Below are positions 1 through 6,479 of a stretch of DNA of 11,928 nucleotides, piece after piece. The DNA is from Gammaproteobacteria bacterium (GTDB taxonomy: Bacteria; Pseudomonadota; Gammaproteobacteria; UBA6429): positions 1 through 11,928 of the forward strand of contig QIKU01000095.1 in NCBI GenBank assembly GCA_003232015.1, read 5' to 3'. The notes beneath the pieces are model-generated. The model made no database searches. It was not told the DNA's origin and worked only from the letters and a program-made list of their open reading frames with translations. Numbering within the stretch: the stretch's first letter is position 1; each line of letters opens with the position of its first letter. Made by a program: the position numbers and the translations under genes.

Positions 1-479
1 ACAGGAACAAGCTCACTCTTTGTCAGTTGTGCCAGCATAATAGCGCCGGGTTTAAAAACATGAATTGGGCCGGTTGGGCCGTCTGAAGTATTAACCGGCG
101 ATATTTTATCTTTTGTTATTGCTTGATATAAATCGCGTAAGGCTTTTGCCCCAGTACGGGTACTGGAGCCACGGATTGCAACGGTTCCCCATTTTTGTGC
201 AATTTTTGCCGACATGTCTCCATCGCTTGATGGGCTAATTAAAAAACCGATATTAACACCACGCTTTTTTAATTTAAGCATTAAATAAGCACCGTACACA
301 TGATGCTGATGCCAATAAACGGGAATAAAGGGCTGTGTTGATTTGATTAAGGCGTCAAGATTATGTTCCCCCTGAATCTTAATAACCTTACATGTTCGCC
401 ATATCACATTTAAAAGCAGGCGCACTAAAAAAGGGGCAATATTCCGGGTAAACTTTTTTTTCTTTTTACGTGAAATCAT
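1..479 (-). CDS. DUF374-family lysophospholipid acyltransferase-like protein (partial, C-terminus beyond left edge)
   Basis: Translating the minus strand from the ATG at 479 gives 159 residues, open to the left edge. The family (DUF374, related to lysophospholipid and lipid A acyltransferases) is predicted to move acyl chains onto lipids at the inner membrane. Visible hallmarks are YWHQHH at 55-60 (the WH region of the family active site), SPSSDGDMSAKIAQ at 82-95, RGSSTRTGAKALRDL at 103-117, and the DGPTGP turn at 133-138 followed by KPGAIMLAQ. The N-terminus is very basic (five lysines at 5-9) and is followed by a hydrophobic stretch at about 14-26, as expected for a membrane-associated enzyme. 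Family members are usually a little over 200 residues, so roughly a quarter is missing here. The gene is divergent from the P450 gene. No strong Shine-Dalgarno is seen; GGA lies close to the ATG. The family call is secure; substrate and acceptor are unknown. Confidence 0.85.
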   Translation of the reverse strand, partial: MISRKKKKKFTRNIAPFLVRLLLNVIWRTCKVIKIQGEHNLDALIKSTQPFIPVYWHQHHVYGAYLMLKLKKRGVNIGFLISPSSDGDMSAKIAQKWGTVAIRGSSTRTGAKALRDLYQAITKDKISPVNTSDGPTGPIHVFKPGAIMLAQLTKSELVP

Positions 480-500
480 TATTCCAACTTTAATTAAGGT

Positions 501-506
501 ATTATA
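501..506 (-). promoter_or_regulatory. Candidate -10 element for the DUF374 acyltransferase gene
   Basis: The minus strand reads TATAAT, a perfect sigma-70 -10 match, 22 nt upstream of the ATG at 479. The matching -35 region is poor at every spacing from 16 to 19 bp. The promoter may therefore need an activator, and an inverted repeat at 535-554 sits just upstream of the expected -35 position. Confidence 0.35.
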
Positions 507-534
507 TTTTTCGTTTAAAAGTCACTGCTATCCC

Positions 535-554
535 ATTAGCATTTAAAAGCTAAT
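535..554. repeat. Inverted repeat ATTAGC-N8-GCTAAT
   Basis: Two perfect 6-bp arms (535-540 and 549-554) flank an AT-rich 8-bp spacer. The dyad centre is about 50 bp upstream of the start site expected from the minus-strand -10 at 501-506, a typical place for an activator site. Six-bp arms in AT-rich DNA can also arise by chance. Confidence 0.3.
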
Positions 555-622
555 ACAAATATCTTGGTCATTGCTGTGATAGCGCGGCAATCTGCCCTGA
601 ATATAATACCTCATATAAAGAA

Positions 623-678
623 GAATGCCGCCGAATTCATTCTCTTTTGGGGTAATTTATAATATAGTATCGGCATTC
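623..678. repeat. Widely spaced 8-bp inverted repeat GAATGCCG / CGGCATTC
   Basis: GAATGCCG at 623-630 is the exact reverse complement of CGGCATTC at 671-678. The 40-bp spacer contains the best -10 candidate for the P450 gene (658-663), and the right arm covers the expected transcription start. This could be a pair of half-sites, or the ends of a looped leader structure. The function is inferred. Confidence 0.35.
636..663 (+). promoter_or_regulatory. Candidate promoter for the P450 / acyl-AMP ligase unit
   Basis: A perfect TATAAT at 658-663 lies 16 bp after a weak -35 (TTCATT, 636-641). Transcription would start near 670 and give a leader of about 90 nt containing the 698-712 dyad. The -35 is poor, and an alternative TATAAT exists at 602-607, so the assignment is tentative. 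Confidence 0.3.
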
Positions 679-697
679 CAGTATTCTATTTGAATTC

Positions 698-712
698 ACT
701 GTAAAATACAGT
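698..712. promoter_or_regulatory. Candidate operator: palindrome ACTGTA-AAA-TACAGT
   Basis: A perfect 15-bp dyad with 6-bp arms and a 3-bp centre lies 47 bp before the P450 start codon, downstream of the putative -10. The position suits a repressor site blocking early elongation. It contains CTGT and ACAG, but 5 bp apart rather than the 8 bp of an enterobacterial LexA box, so it is not a LexA site. No regulator gene lies next to it in the window. Confidence 0.4.
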
Positions 713-759
713 CAAGCACATAACTTAAACAGATATAAATATCTCATTTCTAACAATAA

Positions 760-2079
760 ATGACCGAATCGTTGCAAGATAATCTAAAAAACCCACCCGG
801 CCCGACTGAAGCGTATGACATTAATACGAACGATGATTCTTTTGTCTTGCTTGAACAGCTTTACCAGCAATACGGTGACATTATACGGGTTAAATCTAAA
901 GCACGCCGCAGTGACAGTTACCTGATTAACAACCCTGAATATATCAAGCATATCCTGCTAAAAAACTACCAGAACTATAAAAAAGGTGTTGGTTTTGAGC
1001 GGGTTAAAATGCTGCTTGGCAATGGCATTATTGTGAGTGATGGTGAGTTCTGGCGTAAGCAACGCAGAATGATTCAGCCAGCTTTTAGTAAGAGCATGAT
1101 AGCCGCACAGGTTGAAATGGTACAGAAATGCAATTTAAAGCAGATGGATAAATGGACGGCCTTATTAGCTACGCAAGACAGTACCGAAATTGATATAAGT
1201 TATGAGGCCAGCGATCTGGCGCTGGATATTGTGTTGCGACTCTTGTTCAGTGATGACGTAGACACACTGCTGGAACAGGCTGGCGAAAACCCGTTTGCAT
1301 TTTTAACCGAAGACCCCACCCGCGATATGAAGGTTGTGCTTAAGTATCGTTCTTTAATGTCTTTACTGCTGGAGCTTATTCAGGCAAGGCGCACCACCAC
1401 TAAAAAATACAATGATTTTGTTTCGGTCTTTGTCGATGCGCGCGATAAAGAAACCGGTGATGCCATGACCGACAAGGAACTGCTGGATGAAGTGATGACC
1501 ATGATTGTTGCCGGCCATGAAACCAGTGCCATCACCTTGACCTGGGTCTGGTATTTTATTGCAAAGTATAGCGACGTTGACCAGGCTGTGCAGGATGAAT
1601 TGATCCGCTCAGGTATAAGTGGTGCTCCGGGCTTTAATGACCTGGAAAAGCTCCCCTATATTAAGCAGGTCACTGAAGAAGCGTTAAGAATGTACCCGCC
1701 TGTCTGGCTCTTTACACGCAAAGCAATTGAAGACGATCATGTTGGTGATTATTTTATCCCAGCCGGTGCCGATATTTTTCTTTCGCCGTATTATTTGCAT
1801 CGTAACACGGATTACTGGGATGACGTTGATGAATTCCGCCCGCAGCGTTTTACTGCAGAGGAAGAAAAACAACGCCATAAATTCTGTTATCTTCCGTTCT
1901 CGGCGGGGCCGCGTCGTTGTATAGGTGATTTTTTTGCAACCGCTGAGATGCAAATCCATATTGGTTTGATGGCACAGAAATTTCGTTTTGAATTACTGGA
2001 TGATAAAATGCCCGAACTTGAAGCCAGTATTAATATGCGCGCAAAGAACCCCATTATGTTGAAAATCAGCAAAAGGTAA
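760..2079 (+). CDS. Cytochrome P450 monooxygenase, soluble bacterial type
   Basis: A complete 439-residue cytochrome P450. The haem-thiolate loop is FSAGPRRCIG at 380-389, with Cys387 as the axial ligand. The I-helix oxygen-activation motif AGHET is at 251-255 (acid-alcohol pair Glu254/Thr255), the K-helix ExxR is Glu307-Arg310, the meander is FRPQRF at 359-364, and the C-helix is WRKQRR at 98-103. There is no N-terminal membrane anchor; a proline-rich PPGP at 12-15 opens the fold, so the enzyme should be cytosolic. The I-helix and haem loop resemble fatty-acid-oxidising P450s, but substrate cannot be read from sequence. It needs external electron donors (ferredoxin and reductase), and none is encoded nearby. 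The ligase-carrier gene starts 9 nt downstream, which suggests a chain held on a carrier protein as substrate, as known for BioI. An in-frame TAA directly precedes the ATG, so no longer start exists; no Shine-Dalgarno is evident. Confidence 0.96.
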   Translation: MTESLQDNLKNPPGPTEAYDINTNDDSFVLLEQLYQQYGDIIRVKSKARRSDSYLINNPEYIKHILLKNYQNYKKGVGFERVKMLLGNGIIVSDGEFWRKQRRMIQPAFSKSMIAAQVEMVQKCNLKQMDKWTALLATQDSTEIDISYEASDLALDIVLRLLFSDDVDTLLEQAGENPFAFLTEDPTRDMKVVLKYRSLMSLLLELIQARRTTTKKYNDFVSVFVDARDKETGDAMTDKELLDEVMTMIVAGHETSAITLTWVWYFIAKYSDVDQAVQDELIRSGISGAPGFNDLEKLPYIKQVTEEALRMYPPVWLFTRKAIEDDHVGDYFIPAGADIFLSPYYLHRNTDYWDDVDEFRPQRFTAEEEKQRHKFCYLPFSAGPRRCIGDFFATAEMQIHIGLMAQKFRFELLDDKMPELEASINMRAKNPIMLKISKR

Positions 2080-2088
2080 ACCGTAGCA

Positions 2089-4050
2089 ATGAATACATTC
2101 CAAACATTGACCGAAGCATTTAATGCACAGTGTCAACATAACCAAACCATTACCTATATTGAAGGTAAAGATAAAGAAACGGTAGTGAGTTATGCCGAGT
2201 TAAAAAAACGAGCTTTAGGTTTGTTAGCCTATTTTCAACAACGTGGCCTAAAGCAGGGTGATGAGCTTATTATTTTTTTAAAAAATAATGAACGTTTTAT
2301 TGATGTGTTCTGGGCGTGCATTTTAGGCGGTATTGTTCCAGTGCCAGTTGCAGTGGGCATTAGTGACGAACATCGCTCTAAATTATTTAAAATTTTTAAT
2401 AAATTAAATAATGGTTATATTTATATTAGTAGTGAGAATTTGCAACGACTCGAAAAGTATTCACAAGCACAGGAAATGCAGATTGAGTACGCTACACTTG
2501 CAGGTAAAGCCATAGAGCATGATGCGGTTATTGATATTGATGAAAGCATTGCCGGACAGGTTGCCAGTGTCCAGCCAGATGACATTGCCTTTATCCAGTT
2601 TTCATCCGGTTCAACCAGCGACCCGAAAGGGGTGCTGTTAACTCACAAAAATATTATTACCAATGTTAACGCCATTGCCATTGGTGGCGGCTATACTGAA
2701 CAGGACTGTACCTTAAGCTGGATGCCGCTGACGCATGACATGGGCTTAATCGGTTTTCATATCAATATGCTGGTATGGAATATGAAACAATGCATTATGG
2801 CAACGGATTTATTCAGCCGTCGTCCTTTATTATGGTTGCAAAAAGCCAGTGAACATAAAGCCACTATTCTTTGTTCACCTAATTTTGGTTATAAACACTA
2901 TTTAAAATCACTGGCCGATAAAAAAGTGGTGCTGGATTTAAGTGCCATCCGACTTATCTATAATGGTGCTGAACCTATTTCAGTCGATATTTGCGAACAG
3001 TTCCTGTCGCGCCTGGCAACTTACGGTTTGAAATATAATGCCATGTTTACGGTGTACGGGCTTGCCGAAGCTACGCTGGCGGTTGCCTTTCCCAAACTTG
3101 CCACCGATTACCGTGCGATTCATTTAGACCGACATGACTTATTAATGGGCGATAAAGTGTCGATTGTAAATGCTGACCACCCAGATGCTGCCAGTTTTGC
3201 GATAGAAGGCCCTGCCGTAAAAGACATTGAGATTAAAATAACTGACAAAGATAATAATACTCTGGCCGCTGAGTATATCGGTGACATCCAGATAAAAGGT
3301 GCCAGTGTCACGCAGGGTTATTATTTAAATGAAGAGGCTAACGCCACAGCATTGACCGGGGATGGCTGGTTAAATACCGGTGATTTAGGATTCTTGCATA
3401 ATAATGAATTAGTCGTTACCGGCCGAACCAAAGATATTATTTTTGCCAATGGGCAAAATTATTTTCCGCATGATCTGGAATCCATTGCGATGCAAAATGA
3501 ACAACTGGAATTAGGCAAGGTGGTTGTTTATGGCGTTAGCCACCCGGAACAGCAAAAAGATGAACTGGTTATTTTTATTTTATATCGTGCAGATATAAAT
3601 GCATTTCCAGCATTAGCGCGGGATGTTGCCAAGCTGGTGAATAGTCAAACCGGCTTGCAGGTCGATACCGTGGTGCCGGTTAAACGTATTCCTAAAACCA
3701 CCAGTGGTAAAGTGCAGCGGCGTTTACTGGCCGATGCTTATCTGGCCGGTGACTTTAACGATGTACTACAAACCATTAATGCGCAGGACGCAACTAATGA
3801 CGATGCGGAAGAAAACCTGACGGCATTGCAACAACAATTACTGGCCATTTGTAATGATGTTGTTGAAGATAAAGCAATTCGCTCAGAAGATAATTTCTTT
3901 GACATTGGGATCAGTTCTTTAGCTCTCGCTGAAATCCATGCCAGAATTGATGACATTTATCCAGACTTAATCGACGTGGTTGATTTGTTTGAATTCCAGA
4001 CCGTGATAGAAGTATCGAGATTAATTGAAGACAAGCAAGCGCCAGATTAA
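2089..4050 (+). CDS. Fatty acyl-AMP ligase fused to a C-terminal acyl carrier protein (FAAL-ACP)
   Basis: A 653-residue two-domain protein. Residues about 5-560 are an ANL-superfamily adenylation enzyme: P-loop SSGSTSDPKG (172-181), HDMG at 216-219, YGLAEAT (323-329), NTGDLGF (429-435, Asp432) and PKTTSGK with the catalytic Lys541. The HDMG motif and the long LDRHDLL-containing segment (about 346-380) are typical of fatty acyl-AMP ligases rather than acyl-CoA synthetases. Residues about 575-648 form a phosphopantetheine-binding carrier; in DIGISSL (605-611) Ser610 is the attachment site, with Ser609 replacing the common Asp. By family knowledge it activates a free fatty acid with ATP and passes it to the carrier thiol. 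It is almost certainly co-transcribed with the P450 (9-nt gap; AAGG overlaps the P450 stop region but lies 12 nt from the ATG). No polyketide or peptide synthase follows, so it is probably a stand-alone loading module. Chain-length preference is unknown. Confidence 0.93.
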   Translation: MNTFQTLTEAFNAQCQHNQTITYIEGKDKETVVSYAELKKRALGLLAYFQQRGLKQGDELIIFLKNNERFIDVFWACILGGIVPVPVAVGISDEHRSKLFKIFNKLNNGYIYISSENLQRLEKYSQAQEMQIEYATLAGKAIEHDAVIDIDESIAGQVASVQPDDIAFIQFSSGSTSDPKGVLLTHKNIITNVNAIAIGGGYTEQDCTLSWMPLTHDMGLIGFHINMLVWNMKQCIMATDLFSRRPLLWLQKASEHKATILCSPNFGYKHYLKSLADKKVVLDLSAIRLIYNGAEPISVDICEQFLSRLATYGLKYNAMFTVYGLAEATLAVAFPKLATDYRAIHLDRHDLLMGDKVSIVNADHPDAASFAIEGPAVKDIEIKITDKDNNTLAAEYIGDIQIKGASVTQGYYLNEEANATALTGDGWLNTGDLGFLHNNELVVTGRTKDIIFANGQNYFPHDLESIAMQNEQLELGKVVVYGVSHPEQQKDELVIFILYRADINAFPALARDVAKLVNSQTGLQVDTVVPVKRIPKTTSGKVQRRLLADAYLAGDFNDVLQTINAQDATNDDAEENLTALQQQLLAICNDVVEDKAIRSEDNFFDIGISSLALAEIHARIDDIYPDLIDVVDLFEFQTVIEVSRLIEDKQAPD

Positions 4051-4064
4051 TCCCCGCTTAATCT
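4044..4064. terminator. Candidate terminator hairpin shared by convergent genes
   Basis: AGATTAA (4044-4050) and TTAATCT (4058-4064) form a perfect 7-bp stem with a C-rich 7-nt loop. On the + strand it is followed by TGTTTTG, a short T-rich tract. The ligase stop codon (4048-4050) lies in one arm and the DUF502 stop codon (4058-4060 on -) in the other. The stem is AT-rich with only two G-C pairs, so a strong intrinsic terminator is doubtful. No T tract follows in the minus direction. Confidence 0.4.
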
Positions 4065-4702
4065 TGTTTTGTATCGAAAAGGCTGATATTTTTCGGTGCA
4101 ACCGAGCCTGCGGTTAATACAAACGTCATCGCTTCATCCATTGTCCAGTCTGTTTCAATTAATTTATCGGTCGCAATAATTTCCATATAACCAGAAGTCG
4201 GGTTAGGTGTGGTGGGCACATAAACGGCAGCCAGTTCAGTGCCGTCATTTGAATCTTTAAATACATGGGTTACAAAACCAACCGTTCTCATTTCCGGCGA
4301 AGGGAAGGCAATCAAGACCACACGGTTCAGGTTGTCTGGTTTTTGACGCAGTGCTGAAATTAATTTTTTTACGGAACCATAAATGGTTTGCGCAACAGGA
4401 ATGTGGTTGATTAGTCGATCAAATAAACTCAGAATTCGTCGCCCAATAACACGGCTGGCAGCCCAGCCCAGTAAGTACAGAGCAACCAGCGTAAAAACAC
4501 TGGCAATGACTGTCTGGAACCACGGAGCAAGCAACCAGTTTGAAATATGCGGGTGGCTTTGTTGTATTGCCTGGGTAAAAACCTCAACCCAGGGTTTCCA
4601 GACCAACATAATATATGAAAAGAAGAAATCAAATACCAGCCAGGTAATCCACAGAGGAACAATGGTTAAAATACCAGTGATAACATAGCGTTGAATATTC
4701 AT
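4058..4702 (-). CDS. DUF502-family inner-membrane protein
   Basis: A complete 214-residue protein with two hydrophobic segments, about 7-34 (ITGILTIVPLWITWLVF) and 62-86, and then a soluble C-terminal domain. Family signatures are IPVAQTIYGSVKKLISAL (101-118), VVLIAFPSPEMRTVGFVT (128-145) and YVPTTPNPTSGYMEIIATD (161-179). These match the DUF502 family found widely in Proteobacteria. Its molecular function is not established, so none is assigned. Length is about normal for the family. The ATG at 4702 is preceded by CAGG a few bases upstream, which supports this start. It is transcribed alone, convergent with the ligase gene and divergent from the diguanylate cyclase, with a weak promoter candidate at 4754-4782. 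Confidence 0.9.
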   Translation of the reverse strand: MNIQRYVITGILTIVPLWITWLVFDFFFSYIMLVWKPWVEVFTQAIQQSHPHISNWLLAPWFQTVIASVFTLVALYLLGWAASRVIGRRILSLFDRLINHIPVAQTIYGSVKKLISALRQKPDNLNRVVLIAFPSPEMRTVGFVTHVFKDSNDGTELAAVYVPTTPNPTSGYMEIIATDKLIETDWTMDEAMTFVLTAGSVAPKNISLFDTKQD

Positions 4703-4987
4703 AAACCTGAAACCTCTACGGGCGCTTTAGTGTAAGTTTGCGAGTAAAACGCCATCATACTTTAAATGTGGCTTTAGTTTAACTACTTCCTCTAAGTAAC
4801 TGAAATGTATAACAAGAGTGTTTTGTTACAAAAAAATAGTTATAAATATGACTTGCAGCCCCATAAAGGAAAGGGTAATTTCAACTAATTAGTTTGCCCA
4901 ATAACTAAAAAAAGGTTTGTTACTCGGCACATTTTGTGTGATGCGAGCCTGTGTTTTTTTAGAATAAAAGATGTGAAGGGTTGGGGC
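4703..4987. promoter_or_regulatory. Divergent intergenic region between DUF502 and diguanylate cyclase genes
   Basis: I see no gene in these 285 bases. For DUF502, the minus strand has TATGAT (4754-4759) with a 3-of-6 -35 (TTAAAC, 4777-4782) at 17 bp spacing. For the diguanylate cyclase, TTGTTA (4823-4828) lies 18 bp before TATGAC (4847-4852), a 4-of-6 match at each box. TAACAA (4810-4815) and TTGTTA (4823-4828) form an inverted repeat with a 7-bp spacer, and the right arm coincides with that -35. All are tentative sequence-only calls. Confidence 0.3.
4976..4980 (+). promoter_or_regulatory. Ribosome binding site fixing the diguanylate cyclase start at 4988
   Basis: AAGGG lies 7 nt before the ATG at 4988, a near-ideal Shine-Dalgarno spacing. 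The reading frame is open further upstream to a TTG at 4934, but that codon has no comparable site and would add a cysteine- and phenylalanine-rich 18-residue extension that looks like translated leader. Confidence 0.75.
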
Positions 4988-6466
4988 ATGAAAACCAGAA
5001 ATACTGACACTGAATTAGAAACGTCAGGATCGTCTACGTTAACCGGGACAAATGCAGATTCATCTGTCTTGCGTCGTGCCTTATCCTTAATTGATGAATT
5101 AAACACTTCTACAACTGGAAGTGTTGTCTTCAAACAGATAGAGCGTATTCTGCAGGAAGGTGAAGCTGAGCATGTTAAACGTGAATCGGTTTTACTCACT
5201 ATCATTAAAAACTTCCTTACAACGTATTTAAAGCATCTTACTCCAGGTTCCTCTTTGCATTTGCAGGTTAAACTTATTCAGAAGCAATTACAGCAACCGC
5301 TTAGCAGCATGGAGATCCAGTCATTACGTAAATTTATTGATATGTACCTGTTACATATGGCGAGAATGGAAGTACTTGATGAACAAATTATCCGTAACGC
5401 ATTATTACCTTTGCTTGACTATTACGGTGCCGCAAGAAAAGAACAACTTAACCATTCTGATTTGTTTGTGCCGGTTGAATCTGAACCCGTTGTTATCGGT
5501 AAAAATAATCCACTGGAAGATTTAATTGATGAGTTGCTGCCTAATTATAAGATAAATGCTGATAAAGACAATACAGATAAGAAGATGCAAGGCGAATATG
5601 AAAGTTATTTGTCTGAACAGGCCAGTAAGTCAGGTTATGTGCGTAGCGAGCTAACCAGTCGAATTAACGAAACCGTTGCCAAACATGAACAGTTTGGTGT
5701 GATGTTGGAAGTGATTCGTAATGGCTTAAAAGAAGCGAATACCGTTGATGATATTGAAATATTGCGTGAGGCTTTAGTAGATGATGTTGATGGTTTGATT
5801 GATGCGCACAAAGTGCTGTTACTTAATCTGGATGATGCAAAAAAGTATTTTCATATGATTGAAACGGATAGTCGCCATCTAAGCAGTGAACTTGCTCGAG
5901 TGCGCCAGCTGAGTATCACTGATGAGTTGACAGGCTTGCCTAATCGCCGTGCATTTATGCGGCGACTGGATGATGAACTAGGGCGGGCGCAGCGCTACAA
6001 TTTTAATTTGGCACTTGCAATGGTTGACCTGGATTATTTTAAACAGATCAATGACAAATACGGTCATCCGGTAGGTGATCAGGTATTGAAGTGCTATGCA
6101 AATAAATTGTTTACCATATTTCGGCAGCATGATCTGGTCTGCCGTTACGGTGGTGAGGAATTTGCAGTGTTATTTCCAAACACAAGTGAGCAGGGTGCAT
6201 TAGCGGCAATGGAAAAAGTAAGAGACAGGGTAAAGCAAAGTTTTATTGAAAATGGCCACGTTAAGATTAAGGTGCCATCCTTCTCTGCGGGTCTGACATT
6301 ATTCGCTGAGAATGATACTGCAGCGACAATGATTCAGCGTGCCGATGAAGCTTTATATAATGCCAAATCAAGTGGTCGGAACCGTACCGAAGTTGTTTAT
6401 AAAGTGACAGAGGATAGTTCAAAAGATGACGCGTCAAAAGATGAAGTGCCAAAAGATGCGCGCTAA
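4988..6466 (+). CDS. Diguanylate cyclase (GGDEF domain) with a helical N-terminal region
   Basis: Starting at the ATG at 4988 the protein has 492 residues. The C-terminal GGDEF domain (about 308-470) makes cyclic di-GMP from two GTP: DELTGLPNRR (312-321), VDLDYFKQIND with metal ligand Asp347, and active-site GGEEF (388-392). The inhibitory I-site RQHD (379-382) is intact, five residues before GGEEF, so product feedback is expected. No transmembrane segment or signal peptide is evident, so it should be cytosolic. The N-terminal 290 residues are mostly predicted helix and carry no sensor domain I can name; about 220-305 looks coiled-coil-like and may mediate the dimerisation needed for activity. 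The tail ends in three pentapeptide repeats encoded by 15-bp tandem units. It is monocistronic, with a strong Shine-Dalgarno. Enzymatic family is certain; input signal is unknown. Confidence 0.95.
   Translation: MKTRNTDTELETSGSSTLTGTNADSSVLRRALSLIDELNTSTTGSVVFKQIERILQEGEAEHVKRESVLLTIIKNFLTTYLKHLTPGSSLHLQVKLIQKQLQQPLSSMEIQSLRKFIDMYLLHMARMEVLDEQIIRNALLPLLDYYGAARKEQLNHSDLFVPVESEPVVIGKNNPLEDLIDELLPNYKINADKDNTDKKMQGEYESYLSEQASKSGYVRSELTSRINETVAKHEQFGVMLEVIRNGLKEANTVDDIEILREALVDDVDGLIDAHKVLLLNLDDAKKYFHMIETDSRHLSSELARVRQLSITDELTGLPNRRAFMRRLDDELGRAQRYNFNLALAMVDLDYFKQINDKYGHPVGDQVLKCYANKLFTIFRQHDLVCRYGGEEFAVLFPNTSEQGALAAMEKVRDRVKQSFIENGHVKIKVPSFSAGLTLFAENDTAATMIQRADEALYNAKSSGRNRTEVVYKVTEDSSKDDASKDEVPKDAR
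6419..6463 (+). repeat. Three imperfect 15-bp tandem repeats at the 3' end of the diguanylate cyclase gene
   Basis: Units at 6419-6433, 6434-6448 and 6449-6463 share a (t/c)caaaagatg core and encode SKDDA, SKDEV and PKDAR just before the stop codon. They form a charged, probably disordered tail. In-frame slippage here would change tail length by five residues without disrupting the cyclase domain. Confidence 0.75.
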
Positions 6467-6479
6467 AAAAATGGACAAC

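Larger units (their letters stand above)
480..759. promoter_or_regulatory. Divergent intergenic region between the acyltransferase and the P450, rich in inverted repeats
   Basis: These 280 bases hold no plausible gene. Minus strand: a perfect TATAAT lies at 501-506 (reads ATTATA on +), about 22 nt before the acyltransferase ATG, with only a poor -35. Plus strand: TATAAT occurs at 602-607 and at 658-663; the second has a weak TTCATT 16 bp upstream (636-641) and is the better P450 promoter candidate, giving a leader of about 90 nt. Three inverted repeats are present: ATTAGC-N8-GCTAAT at 535-554, GAATGCCG-N40-CGGCATTC at 623-678, and ACTGTA-AAA-TACAGT at 698-712. Their placement around both promoters suggests regulated divergent transcription. 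The repeats are directly visible; the regulatory role is inferred. Confidence 0.45.

Noticed and set aside
698..712. LexA (SOS) box in the P450 leader
   Set aside because: CTGT and ACAG are present but 5 bp apart rather than 8, so the dyad does not match the gammaproteobacterial LexA consensus.
4383..4688. A 101-codon plus-strand frame, and a 77-codon minus-strand frame at 4429-4662
   Set aside because: Both overlap the DUF502 gene, whose conserved motifs span this interval; neither has a credible ribosome site or recognisable product.
4934..4987. An 18-residue N-terminal extension of the diguanylate cyclase from a TTG
   Set aside because: AAGGG at 4976-4980 is ideally spaced for the ATG at 4988, while the TTG has no ribosome site and the extension reads as leader.
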